From the NCBI GenBank assembly GCA_964485045.1, contig CAZAGO010000006.1, positions 1 to 29,868 of the forward strand: a stretch of 29,868 bases of DNA, read 5' to 3'. The notes under the pieces are model-generated. The model saw nothing but the letters and a program-made list of their open reading frames with translations, was not told the origin of the DNA and did no database searches. Made by a program: the position numbers and the translations under genes. This DNA comes from CAZAGO01 sp964485045 (GTDB taxonomy: Archaea > Nanobdellota > Nanobdellia > Pacearchaeales > GW2011-AR1). This document shows positions 1-7,936 of this stretch, piece after piece. Positions within the stretch are counted from its first letter, which is position 1. Every line of letters starts with the position of its first letter.

Positions 1-1178
1 ACTATTTCTAATTTATAAGGCAAACTTCCAGTTATTAAAATAGTTTGAAGTTTCTTCATATTTGTTTGAGCAGAATTGTATGCTTCTTCTTTAGTCTCAC
101 CAACTCCGGAGCCTGAAATAGAAATTTGAGTTGTAGTGCTCCCTTTTAATCCATCACTTATCAAGAGGGTATCTACAACTTTATCATCTAATATAAGTTG
201 GAGTTTTTCAGAAAGATAACTCTCTCCTCCTTGAAAAACTGTTCCATTCTCATCTGTAGAATTTATACTTAGATTTCTAGTTATATCTGCATGTCTCTCT
301 GCAGCTAACTGACTTAAATAAATTGTAAAGGCAAATCTACAAATATACCCTCCATCAGATGTTTGAAGACACTCTCTTACTCCGGCACAAGTAGCGTCTT
401 TTCTACAAACGGAAGTTATATCTTTTTCTCCCCCTACAAAAACTATTTCTTCCCCTATTTTAGCTTCAAATTTTCCTTGTTGCCCAACTAATTCTCTTAA
501 CTCATCTGTAGTTATTCCAGCAACCTCTACAAGAAGAAAAGTGTTTCCAGTTAAATCCGAAACTGAACGAACATTTACATCACTTATTCCAAAAGTATTC
601 AATCTATTAGAAGTAACTGCAATCAAATCATTCATCTCATTTTGAGAAAGTGTTTGATTCACTGGTTGAATCATTGCTCTTGCCCCCCCGCTTAAATCAA
701 GTCCTGTTTTAAGACTCGTCTTAGGAATATTTGATATACCTATTGCAAGAGTTTCATTTGTTAGAAAAATTATATTTCCTTTGTTGGTAGAAATGTCTAT
801 TTTAATTTTTTCTTTAGAAGGAAATAATTCATTTATTTTTGTTGAATAGTCTTCTATATTTCTTATGTTGACTCCGTTTATTGAGGTAATTATCATCCCT
901 TTTAAAAGCCCTTCTTCTAAAGCAATTGAATCTTCACCAACCGAAGTTATTAAAACTCCTTGCTGAGGAACAAGAAATATAAGAGAAAATATTGCCACTC
1001 CTGTAAATATTAAAATAAATATCTTGGGGGTTTTTCCTTTTACAAAAGAAAGAGTTGCTAAAATAGATATAATTAAGCTTCCTACAAGTATATTGTTTGC
1101 TATAGGTAAATTAAGTATACTCATCATTGCAAATGCTAGAGAAAATACTAAAACCCAAATCTTCCAACTTAATTTCAT
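1..1178 (-). CDS. secD: Protein translocase subunit SecD (3' end outside window)
   Basis: SecD works with SecF as an RND-type membrane factor that aids late steps of Sec-dependent export. About 392 residues are visible from ATG 1178; the C-terminal transmembrane bundle lies beyond position 1. The conserved periplasmic motif GLDLSGG is at residues 159-165. Unusually, it is preceded by three hydrophobic segments (about 6-20, 30-46, 52-70) and a PDZ-like stretch (about 72-145, with GEDSIALEEGLLKGMIITSI) instead of the usual single first helix. The start codon overlaps the secF stop as ATGA, so the two are translationally coupled in the secF-secD order. Identity is secure; the PDZ reading is by eye. 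Confidence 0.93.
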   Translation of the reverse strand, partial: MKLSWKIWVLVFSLAFAMMSILNLPIANNILVGSLIISILATLSFVKGKTPKIFILIFTGVAIFSLIFLVPQQGVLITSVGEDSIALEEGLLKGMIITSINGVNIRNIEDYSTKINELFPSKEKIKIDISTNKGNIIFLTNETLAIGISNIPKTSLKTGLDLSGGARAMIQPVNQTLSQNEMNDLIAVTSNRLNTFGISDVNVRSVSDLTGNTFLLVEVAGITTDELRELVGQQGKFEAKIGEEIVFVGGEKDITSVCRKDATCAGVRECLQTSDGGYICRFAFTIYLSQLAAERHADITRNLSINSTDENGTVFQGGESYLSEKLQLILDDKVVDTLLISDGLKGSTTTQISISGSGVGETKEEAYNSAQTNMKKLQTILITGSLPYKLEI

Positions 1179-2131
1179 TTTATATTTTTACTTTCACAAT
1201 ACCATTTAATTATGCCTGCATTTGTAAACCAAGTGTTAACTATATCTGCAGATAAACCTAGTGCAAGAATGAGAAATATTTGTCTAAATGAATCTGGTAA
1301 GCCTGTTACAATGAAAAAAGCTGGAAGAACCGCAAATAGCGCGGTGAGTGTTATAAAAATACCTGTTTTAAATGCACCAAAAATTCTTTCGTTGAGCGTG
1401 CCCCCTCTTTTTTTAAGAGCCCTCGTTGTTAGAAGAATGTCCGTATCAACAGAATAACCAATAAGCATTAAGAATGCCGCAATTCCTGCCGTAGATAATC
1501 TTATTCCAAAATAATTTACAATAGCTAAAGGAACAACTATATCTGCAAAAGCAGCAAATATAATTGCAATGCTAGGAATAAAAGTTCGGAATAATACAAA
1601 AATAACTATAGACATTAAAATGAATGAAATTATTATAGCAAAAATTAATTGTTTGTAAAAATTACTGCTTAGTGCTGGGCCTGAAAATTCAATATTTGAA
1701 TTTTCAGAAGTAAGTTTTATTTTCAGTATCTCTTCTATACTTTCTTCTAAAATTTTTGGTTCAACAGGACTTTCTATTATAAATGCTATTTGTCTTCCAG
1801 AAGAAATATCCGAAAGTTTCTTAAAAGAAATATCTGTGTATTGTTTTTTTAATTCTGATTCTAAAAAGGAATAATCTAAATCTCCTTGAAGAGTTATAGC
1901 TGTTCCTCCAGAAAGACTAACATCTTTGATTATGAAATCGCCTGTAGTTGAGTATATAAAACCTAGATAGAAAACTGAAATGATTACTAATAAGAGAGGT
2001 ATGAAAAGCATAACCTTATACCATTTATCATAATTGAAATCTTTAAAAAAATTAAAATTTTTTTTAATAGGCAAGTTAATTTCTTTTTGTGATTCTTTTA
2101 ATTCTTTTGTATTTATTTTTTCTTCTGACAT
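1175..2131 (-). CDS. secF: Protein translocase subunit SecF
   Basis: SecF is the partner of SecD in the archaeal SecDF export complex. The 318-residue protein has a charged cytoplasmic N-terminus, a first membrane helix near residues 38-60, an extracytoplasmic domain with the DVSLSGGTAITL motif, and a C-terminal group of about five helices with the typical GYSVDTDILL segment (SecF family GYSxNDTIV-like region). Length is normal for the family. The probable promoter is a TAAATATT box at 2153-2160, centred 25.5 bases upstream of the ATG, which suggests a leaderless mRNA that continues into secD through the ATGA overlap at 1175-1178. Confidence 0.95.
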   Translation of the reverse strand: MSEEKINTKELKESQKEINLPIKKNFNFFKDFNYDKWYKVMLFIPLLLVIISVFYLGFIYSTTGDFIIKDVSLSGGTAITLQGDLDYSFLESELKKQYTDISFKKLSDISSGRQIAFIIESPVEPKILEESIEEILKIKLTSENSNIEFSGPALSSNFYKQLIFAIIISFILMSIVIFVLFRTFIPSIAIIFAAFADIVVPLAIVNYFGIRLSTAGIAAFLMLIGYSVDTDILLTTRALKKRGGTLNERIFGAFKTGIFITLTALFAVLPAFFIVTGLPDSFRQIFLILALGLSADIVNTWFTNAGIIKWYCESKNIK

Positions 2132-2195
2132 CTTTGAGTATTTTAAGCTAAAAATATTTAGATTCTTAACCTTTTCAATTCTTTCTTTTGCAAAA

Positions 2196-2267
2196 TGCGC
2201 CGGCCGGGGCTCGAACCCGGGCCGTCTGCTTGGAAGGCAGACATACTAACCACTATACTACCAGCGC
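2196..2267 (-). tRNA. tRNA-Gly (anticodon TCC)
   Basis: The minus strand folds into a complete 72-base cloverleaf. The acceptor strands GCGCTGG and CCGGCGC pair with one G-T, the anticodon stem TCTGC/GCAGA carries loop CTTCCAA (anticodon TCC, reading GGA), and the T arm is CCGGG TTCGAGC CCCGG. The discriminator is A and CCA is not encoded. A CTTTAAAA box at 2292-2299 (minus strand) would start transcription about three bases before the tRNA. That box lies inside the duplicated segment 2278-2375. Confidence 0.96.
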
Positions 2268-2277
2268 TTGAAATTAA

Positions 2278-2375
2278 AACAAATTAAGGGGTTTTAAAGT
2301 TTGCTAAAAAAAAGAAGAGAAATAAATTTTCAGAAATTAATGCCCGAGACAGGAATTGAACCTGCGACCCCTTCC
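2278..2375. repeat. Left copy of island-flanking direct repeat, with 3' half of tRNA-Arg
   Basis: This 98-bp segment recurs at 9829-9925 with a single difference, one A more in an A-run (8 versus 7). On the minus strand, 2341-2375 is the last 35 bases of tRNA-Arg(CCT), from the 3' side of the anticodon stem to the discriminator; the 5' half of the tRNA is missing here. The rest (2278-2340) is the sequence downstream of that tRNA. The break at the anticodon stem-loop is where tyrosine integrases of archaeal and bacterial elements commonly recombine, so I read this as an attachment-site copy left by integration. Confidence 0.9.
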
Positions 2376-2933
2376 CACAGATAAAACAAAACTTCGTTCT
2401 ACTCTCTTCTTTTCGAAATTATGCTCTCCAATGTAATCTTCTAAGTTTAATAAATCCCAAACTGGTTCTTCTTTGTTTAAGTCTATAAATTTTCTCAGAG
2501 GATTTGTAATCACTTTCCCGTCATTTTTATAAACAAGATTTTTTATTTTATTTAGAGGGACTCCTTTACAAAGATCATATAAACATCCTTCCCCTTCTCT
2601 TTGGCAGACGTAATCAACATATTCATTCTTAATAGTTTGTTCAGGTAGCAAAGAGGGATGAATCCCCCCCCAAATTATTTTTTTTTCTGGGTAATTTTTT
2701 TTAATGTACTTGCTCAATCCTAAGGAAGAAGATACTTGCATGGTCACAACGCTAAAACCGATTAAATCTACTTTTGAAATTATTTTATCTAATTCCTCTC
2801 GGGGGTTAGAAAGTTCCCCATGAATTAAATAAACTTTAACTCCTCTTCTTTTTAGGTAAGAGCCAAGATAAAACATTCCCTGGGGGAATCCTGGACGCAT
2901 GACACCCCCCCCTGGCCAAAATTCTCTTTGCTT
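2337..2933 (-). pseudogene. Remnant of a B12-binding radical SAM protein
   Basis: An open frame from ATG 2900 (187 codons) encodes most of a cobalamin-binding Rossmann domain: FPQGMFYLGSYLKRRG, then DLIGFSVVTMQ, IIWGGIHPSLLPE and YVCQREGEG, all typical of B12-dependent radical SAM enzymes found in glycan and lipid clusters. In-frame sequence resembling the family continues upstream of the ATG (to about 2933) until a TAA, so the N-terminus is damaged. The 3' end stops where the radical SAM core should begin: after SFVLSVGRG the frame enters the tRNA-Arg fragment, and no CxxxCxxC motif follows. It is a remnant cut by the island boundary, or a fragment brought with the island. Divergent from the glycosyltransferase. 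Confidence 0.75.
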
Positions 2934-3027
2934 TTAGTGTATATTAATGCAATTGATTTCATATTGTAAAAATCTCTTTAATAAAATATTTGGAATAATT
3001 AATAAAGGTTATGGTTTTAAAATCTTT

Positions 3028-3900
3028 ATGAAGATACTGATTTTGCTTAAAAAATGGCCAGGAGGAGTTGGAGGAGGAATAAAAAATATTTCTAAGGAGC
3101 TAAAGAAAATGGGGCATGTTCCTGTTGCTATTTCAAGAGAAGAAGATTTGAAAATAACTTCTTTCTTAAGATCTATTTTTCTGCTGCGCAAAAAAATTAT
3201 TGAACTTGATAAAAAAGAAAAGTTTGATATTATTTATACGCAGGATTGGAGTGCTGCTTTCCCTTTGATTTTTCCATATCCTGTTTTTAAGAAAAAACAT
3301 TTTTGTATGTTTCACGGAAACCAGTTTGGACTTGGAAAAATTTTGCAAAAAATTGTAGGAAAGATTATGGGAAAAAGATTACTCTGCATGGCCCCTTCAA
3401 TAAAAAGAAAATTTCCAAATGCAAATATAAATTACTGTGGGGTAAACCTGTCTCAGTTTAGGTCCTTAAACAAAAAAAGAAGATATTTGGGGTGGATTCA
3501 AAAAGAAACTGAAAAAATTTCTAAAGAAGAAATGGAAGAGATAAGTAAAAAAGTAAACATACCTCTAAAAATTGCAAAAGGATTTAGCCATGAAGAAATG
3601 AATTCTAAATTCTATAATGAGTGCAAAGTTTTTATTAGTCTTCCCCCAAAAGCTGCAGGGTTTCAGGCATCATGGTTAGAGGCAATGGCTGCAGGGGTTC
3701 CGGTTATTATAGGGAATAATGAAGGTGCAGGAGAAGTCCAGCCTTTTGATAAAGTTTATGAAGAAAACAATCCCAAGGAGATAGTTGAAATTATAAAACA
3801 TCCAAAAAAGATTAATTATAGAAAATGGATTACTGAAAATGATTTTACCTGGAAAAGGCATGCAAAAAAACTGATAGAAATTTTCAAAGGAAAAGATTAA
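3028..3900 (+). CDS. Glycosyltransferase, family 4-like
   Basis: A 290-residue GT-B type glycosyltransferase, probably moving a sugar from a nucleotide donor onto a surface glycan or lipid. The N-terminus MKILILLKKWPGGVGGGI is the usual glycine-rich loop after the first strand; the C-terminal part has GFQASWLEAMAAGVPVII, the equivalent of the EX7E region. The first glutamate of EX7E is replaced by alanine (AAGFQASWLE), which is unusual. I chose ATG 3028 rather than the upstream 2947 because the protein then begins at its first beta strand and a TTAATAAA box (2999-3006) is centred 25.5 bases upstream. Its stop overlaps the convergent transaldolase stop by 4 bp. The heptose cluster around it makes a heptosyl donor plausible, but the substrate is not known. 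Confidence 0.8.
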   Translation: MKILILLKKWPGGVGGGIKNISKELKKMGHVPVAISREEDLKITSFLRSIFLLRKKIIELDKKEKFDIIYTQDWSAAFPLIFPYPVFKKKHFCMFHGNQFGLGKILQKIVGKIMGKRLLCMAPSIKRKFPNANINYCGVNLSQFRSLNKKRRYLGWIQKETEKISKEEMEEISKKVNIPLKIAKGFSHEEMNSKFYNECKVFISLPPKAAGFQASWLEAMAAGVPVIIGNNEGAGEVQPFDKVYEENNPKEIVEIIKHPKKINYRKWITENDFTWKRHAKKLIEIFKGKD

Positions 3901-4757
3901 ATTTTTCTATAAAGCTCTGCAGATTTTTCAAATTCATCTATACTGTAAGTAGTCATTGGGTGCTCCAAGGAATCTCCCACAAAAACTTCTTCTGAAAAAA
4001 TTGAACGAAGAGTCTTTTTTAAATTCGAAATACCCTCTAATTCCTGCACGATTTTATAAGGGATAGTGATAATTTGCGGTCCTGCTTTAACTAATCGAGA
4101 TATATCTTTAGGGGATCTTATACTTCCAACGATTAGAGAAGTATTTGTTCCATCTAATTTTTTTGCAACATAAGCAATTTGACCCAAAACTATTTCCCAG
4201 GCTTTTTCAGAAAGATGTTGATTTTGTTTTACAATCTCTTTCCAGTTAGAATCAGTCAAAATTGCCTGAGGGTTTACCCCTGCTAGTTCTAAAATTTTTG
4301 AATCAAGCATTCTATTTGCAAATAAACTTACATAAGTTGCACCTGCCTTTGCGGCAGTTAAAGCCTGATAGGGGGTCATGCAAGCAGTTACATTTGTCTT
4401 GATTCCTTTTTTTGAAAGTTCTGTTGTTGCTTCAAGTCCGCCCTGGCAAACAGGGATTTTTATTACAACATTTTTTCCCCAGCCAGCAATTTCATATGCT
4501 TGTTTTAATAGTACTTCTTTTACGTCTTTTTTCCTTTGATTTAAATCTTCAATAGAAATCCCCCTTAAATCTGTTTCAAGGCTGATTGGAACAGAAGGAT
4601 ATTTTCTTATAATTTCTCTGCAAGCCACTTCAAAACCTAAAGACAAATCTCCGGTGAGTTCCATGATCTTAGGGTTAGTAGTTATACCATCATCAACTTT
4701 TCTTGAAAAACAATCATCTATTTCTTTTACACTAGCCGTATCTGCAAAAAATTTCAT
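3897..4757 (-). CDS. Transaldolase-family protein
   Basis: A 286-residue class I aldolase-fold protein. It has MKFFADTAS at the start, DDGITTNPK, and the Schiff-base lysine in VVIKIPV (K100), followed by NVTACMTPYQALTAAKAGATYVS in the family's typical order (the sequence is quoted here in parts: NVTACMTPYQ, then ALTAAKAGATYVS). Known family members interconvert fructose-6-P, erythrose-4-P and sedoheptulose-7-P. It is last in an operon hddA-gmhA-transaldolase, where it could supply sedoheptulose-7-P, the substrate of GmhA. I start at ATG 4757, one base after the gmhA stop; an in-frame TTG 4769 is possible but less likely. A fructose-6-P aldolase activity cannot be excluded. Confidence 0.85.
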   Translation of the reverse strand: MKFFADTASVKEIDDCFSRKVDDGITTNPKIMELTGDLSLGFEVACREIIRKYPSVPISLETDLRGISIEDLNQRKKDVKEVLLKQAYEIAGWGKNVVIKIPVCQGGLEATTELSKKGIKTNVTACMTPYQALTAAKAGATYVSLFANRMLDSKILELAGVNPQAILTDSNWKEIVKQNQHLSEKAWEIVLGQIAYVAKKLDGTNTSLIVGSIRSPKDISRLVKAGPQIITIPYKIVQELEGISNLKKTLRSIFSEEVFVGDSLEHPMTTYSIDEFEKSAELYRKI

Positions 4758-4758
4758 T

Positions 4759-5370
4759 TTAATTTCCAACTTCCTGCTTAATTAATTCTCTCAATCTATC
4801 TACAATCAAATGCTGAAGAACACAATGAAATCCTTCGGTGTGCGGTGTTGAATCTTTTGGAACAACTATGCAAACATCACACATTTCTTTCATTTTTCCC
4901 CCATCAAAACCGGCTAACCCTAAAATTTTTGCATTTCTTTTTTTTGCAAAATCCATTGCCTGAACAATATTCCCTGACCATCCAGATCCTCCATGAACAG
5001 AAAAAAGAAGTAAGATATCCCCCTCATCAAGAAAAGTATTTAATAATCCTCTATAAGCCAAATCCCACCCAGAATCGTTTATCCAGGCTGTTAGAGAAGG
5101 GGAATTATCATTTAAACAAATAGCTTTGAATCCTCTATTTGAACTTATTTCCTTCATCGAACTATCGTTAATTATAGTTTTAACTAAATCTCCTGCAAAA
5201 TGAGAAGCAGTTGATGCAGAACCTCCATTCCCTAAAGTGATTACTTTTTTTCCTTTTTTCCATCCCTCAAAAAGAATTTGAATAAAAAGGTCTATGTCTT
5301 TTCTGTTTACTCTTTCACAAATCTCTCTTGTTTCGTTAAGATAATTTTCAATAAATTCCTTATTATTCAT
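4759..5370 (-). CDS. gmhA: Sedoheptulose-7-phosphate isomerase-like SIS protein
   Basis: GmhA converts sedoheptulose-7-P to D-glycero-D-manno-heptose-7-P, the first committed step of ADP- and GDP-heptose synthesis. The 203-residue protein is a single SIS domain with the phosphosugar loop LGNGGSASTASHFAGDL (about 46-62), an SVHGGSG segment and the C-terminal TPHTEGFHCVLQHLIVD region that corresponds to the end of GmhA. Length matches the family. The start overlaps the hddA stop as ATGA (5367-5370), and the stop is one base before the transaldolase ATG. The heptose reading relies on the neighbouring kinase, phosphatase and nucleotidyltransferase; a different ketose phosphate remains possible. 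Confidence 0.83.
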   Translation of the reverse strand: MNNKEFIENYLNETREICERVNRKDIDLFIQILFEGWKKGKKVITLGNGGSASTASHFAGDLVKTIINDSSMKEISSNRGFKAICLNDNSPSLTAWINDSGWDLAYRGLLNTFLDEGDILLLFSVHGGSGWSGNIVQAMDFAKKRNAKILGLAGFDGGKMKEMCDVCIVVPKDSTPHTEGFHCVLQHLIVDRLRELIKQEVGN

Positions 5371-6353
5371 CTTCCTTCATAAATAATCTTGCATCCATCA
5401 AGATCAAATTTAAATTTTAATTCTTTCAACCCTTCTTTTTCCATTGCTTCTCTTAGCTCTTTTTTCTTATTTTCTACATAGAACATCAAGAAACCTCCTC
5501 CTCCTGCACCGATAAGTTTACCTCCTGAAGCGCCTTTTTTTAGACCAAGGCTATAAATTTCATCTATTTTTGAAGAAGTCATCTTTTTACTAAAACCTTT
5601 TTTTAATTCCCAGTGGACATTAAGCCACTTTCCAAATTTAGAAGGCTCACCCGCTTCCAGAGATTTTTTTATTTCTTGGCCTATATGCTTAATTTCGTGC
5701 ATTTGATTTAACTTTTCTTCCTGAGATTCCAGATTCTTCTTTTGGTCGGTTATAACCTCCACTGCAGAGTGCGTTATTCCTGTGCTAAAAAGAACCAAGT
5801 TATTTTCTAGTTCTTCTAAAGTAGAATAAGAAATATCCAGCGGGCTTGCAAATACAGATCCATTCTTTTCTATTTTAAGATTTAAAATTCCTCCAAATGC
5901 AGAAGCATATTGATCCTGTTTTCCAATTGGCTCCTTCAAAACATTCATCTCTATATCAGCCGCTTCTTCAGCAAGTTTTTTTGCAGAAACCTCTTCTCTT
6001 TTGTAAGTATGGAGTGCTTTAAGCAAAGCAACTAAAAATGCACTTGAAGATCCAAGACCTGTCCCAGCAGGAACATCAAATATGCAAGTGATTTCGATTG
6101 GATCAGTTATTTTAAGATATTGCAAAGCGGCTTTAACACGGGTATGTTCTATATCCTCTACTCTTTTAACTCGCTCAGTTTTAGAGTACCTTATAAAAAA
6201 ATCATCATAAAATTCTCTTTTTTCCACAATAATATACGCATATTTGTTTATAGCTGCCGTAACCAGCGCTCCCCCAAATTTAGAAGAATAAAAAGGTAAA
6301 TCTGTTCCACCCCCCCCAATAGAGACCCTTAATGGCGCTCTTGAAATAATCAT
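5367..6353 (-). CDS. hddA: D-glycero-alpha-D-manno-heptose 7-phosphate kinase-like GHMP kinase
   Basis: A 328-residue GHMP-superfamily kinase. The N-terminus ISRAPLRVSIGGGGTDLP is the hallmark of HddA, and the ATP loop is VPAGTGLGSSSAFL (about 94-107), with a C-terminal GGKLIGAGGGGFLMFY motif. HddA phosphorylates heptose-7-P at C1 in the alpha configuration, leading to GDP-heptose rather than ADP-heptose. It is the first gene of a leaderless operon: TTTATAAA at 6375-6382 is centred 25.5 bases upstream of the ATG. The glycine motif near codons 12-15 is encoded by a run of eight G residues, notable in this AT-rich DNA. L-fucose kinase-type relatives exist, but the cluster favours HddA. Confidence 0.85.
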   Translation of the reverse strand: MIISRAPLRVSIGGGGTDLPFYSSKFGGALVTAAINKYAYIIVEKREFYDDFFIRYSKTERVKRVEDIEHTRVKAALQYLKITDPIEITCIFDVPAGTGLGSSSAFLVALLKALHTYKREEVSAKKLAEEAADIEMNVLKEPIGKQDQYASAFGGILNLKIEKNGSVFASPLDISYSTLEELENNLVLFSTGITHSAVEVITDQKKNLESQEEKLNQMHEIKHIGQEIKKSLEAGEPSKFGKWLNVHWELKKGFSKKMTSSKIDEIYSLGLKKGASGGKLIGAGGGGFLMFYVENKKKELREAMEKEGLKELKFKFDLDGCKIIYEGR

Positions 6354-6374
6354 AAATTAATCATATCATTAGAC

Positions 6375-6382
6375 TTTATAAA
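6375..6382 (-). promoter_or_regulatory. TATA box of the hddA-gmhA-transaldolase operon
   Basis: TTTATAAA centred 25.5 bases upstream of the hddA ATG, so transcription should start at or next to the start codon. A second TTTATAAA at 6398-6405 lies between this box and the Gfo/Idh promoter; its role is unclear. Confidence 0.75.
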
Positions 6383-6446
6383 CATTTCGTAGAAAAGTTT
6401 ATAAATAGTTCTATAAGAAAAACCATTTTCGACATATTTGAGAAAA

Positions 6447-6454
6447 TTTATAAA
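6447..6454 (+). promoter_or_regulatory. TATA box of the Gfo/Idh/MocA gene
   Basis: TTTATAAA after an A-rich stretch, centred 25.5 bases upstream of ATG 6476. Implies a leaderless transcript divergent from the hddA operon. Confidence 0.75.
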
Positions 6455-6475
6455 AAATTATCCTTAAATAGATTT

Positions 6476-7366
6476 ATGGAAAAATTAAAGATAGCAATTC
6501 TTGGAGCAAGTGGGATTGGGAAGTTCCATGCAAGAGAATTTGTTTATTTAGGAAGTAATATAACTTCAATCTTAGGAAGCAGCCAAGAAAGTGCTGAAAA
6601 AACTGCACAAAATCTCCAAAAAGAATTTGGAATTAGAGTAAAGCCTTATTCTGATTTGAATTTACTCCTTAAAGATAAAATAGATGCAGTAAGCATATGC
6701 ACTCCTCTTCCAACTCATTACCTTTTTGCTAAAAAATGTTTAGAAAATAAATTGAATGTTTTATGTGAAAAACCTTTTGTAACCTCTATTCTCCAAGCAA
6801 AAGAATTATTTAATCTTGCTAGAAAAGCTAGAAAAAAGATGGGGATAAACATGCAATGGCCTGCAGTTTTAAAAGAATTGCATTATGATTCAAGAGTAAA
6901 TTATTTTGAAATGCGCATGGGTTCCGGAGTCAAAGGAATAAAAATTTTAGAAGAGTACCTCCCCCATCAAAACAGTCTTTTGATAAAACTATGCGGAGTT
7001 GGATTCCCTAAAGAAATTAATTTCACTAAAAAAAACGAAGAAGATGTTGAAATCGAGTTTGAATATATCTCCAAGAAAGGTATCTGCAAAGTCAAGTACA
7101 CCATGGCATTTAAAGAAGACAGACCAAGAGAGATTTTTTTTAAAATTAATAAAAAAGAGTTTTATAGGGTAGTTAGTGAAAATTATTCACAAAAAATAAT
7201 TTCTGATGGGGAGGAAGTTTTTTCTGGGGACCCTTTAACTAGTTCATTAAAACATTTTCTTCAAACAGTTTCTTATGGAAAAAAGCCTTTGATAAGCGAA
7301 AAAGAAGTACTAGCAAATATTGAACTGTATAATCAGATTATGGAAAAGTACTTAATAAAAAATTAG
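6476..7366 (+). CDS. Gfo/Idh/MocA family sugar oxidoreductase
   Basis: A 296-residue NAD(P)-dependent oxidoreductase. A Rossmann loop AILGASGIGKFHARE (7-21) is followed by SICTPLPTHYLFAKKCLE and the diagnostic CEKPF (97-101). A histidine in EEYLPHQNSLLIKL matches the catalytic position of the family. At 296 residues it is shorter than the usual 330-350, mainly in the C-terminal sheet domain. Family members oxidise or epimerise sugars or nucleotide sugars; here a heptose derivative is the natural guess. The gene is transcribed alone, divergently from hddA and convergently with gmhB (8 bp between stops). Confidence 0.85.
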   Translation: MEKLKIAILGASGIGKFHAREFVYLGSNITSILGSSQESAEKTAQNLQKEFGIRVKPYSDLNLLLKDKIDAVSICTPLPTHYLFAKKCLENKLNVLCEKPFVTSILQAKELFNLARKARKKMGINMQWPAVLKELHYDSRVNYFEMRMGSGVKGIKILEEYLPHQNSLLIKLCGVGFPKEINFTKKNEEDVEIEFEYISKKGICKVKYTMAFKEDRPREIFFKINKKEFYRVVSENYSQKIISDGEEVFSGDPLTSSLKHFLQTVSYGKKPLISEKEVLANIELYNQIMEKYLIKN

Positions 7367-7374
7367 GACTAAGG

Positions 7375-7932
7375 TTAAATTTTTTCTAAAGATTTAATTT
7401 TTTCTGCCACTTCTAAAAGGTTTGCACAGATAAAATCTGGAAAAATATTTTCTTTATGCATAATATTCCTCGCATCAATTCTGTCTATGCCAATTAAAAA
7501 ATTCTTTTTTACACCTGCATTTTTTCCGGTCTGAATGTCGCTTAAACTATCTCCTACAACATAAGATTTTTTGAGGTCTATTCCAAAATCTTTTGAGGAC
7601 TGAAGAACTAAACCTATTTTTGGCTTCCTACAGCTGCAATTTTCTTTTGGACCATGAATACAGCAATAAACTGCATCTAAATTTAGTTCTTTCTTCAGAA
7701 AATTATTTATTTCATCTAATTTTTCTCTTCGAATATACCCAAAAGGAACTCCTGGTTGGTTAGTTAAGACAATCAGTTTAAAACCCATCTTTTTAAATTC
7801 GGCTACCCCTTCCCTTACACCGGGAATAATTTTTAATTGCTCTACCTTTGCCGGAGACATTATTTTTCCATCTACTTCGTAAATGTTTTCATTAATTGTT
7901 CCATCTCTGTCTAAAAAAATTGCTTTTTCCAT
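7375..7932 (-). CDS. gmhB: D-glycero-D-manno-heptose 1,7-bisphosphate 7-phosphatase-like HAD protein
   Basis: GmhB removes the 7-phosphate from heptose-1,7-bisphosphate. The 185-residue HAD protein has motif I FLDRDGT (catalytic D8 and D10), motif II VLTNQPGV, and motif IV VVGDSLSDIQTGKNAG. The GmhB/histidinol-phosphatase zinc knuckle is present as CIHGPKENCSC (C91, H93, C99, C101), with a shorter loop than in E. coli GmhB. It follows the nucleotidyltransferase by 4 bp in one operon. The combination with HddA- and HddC-like proteins supports a heptose substrate. Confidence 0.87.
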   Translation of the reverse strand: MEKAIFLDRDGTINENIYEVDGKIMSPAKVEQLKIIPGVREGVAEFKKMGFKLIVLTNQPGVPFGYIRREKLDEINNFLKKELNLDAVYCCIHGPKENCSCRKPKIGLVLQSSKDFGIDLKKSYVVGDSLSDIQTGKNAGVKKNFLIGIDRIDARNIMHKENIFPDFICANLLEVAEKIKSLEKI

Positions 7933-7936
7933 TTTC

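Noticed and set aside
2341..2375. A second tRNA-Arg gene at the left repeat
   Set aside because: Only the 3' half is present; acceptor 5' strand, D arm and anticodon are missing, so it is a duplicated fragment.
2947..3027. Longer N-terminus for the glycosyltransferase from ATG 2947
   Set aside because: The first 27 residues do not resemble the family and would lie upstream of the promoter box that fits ATG 3028.
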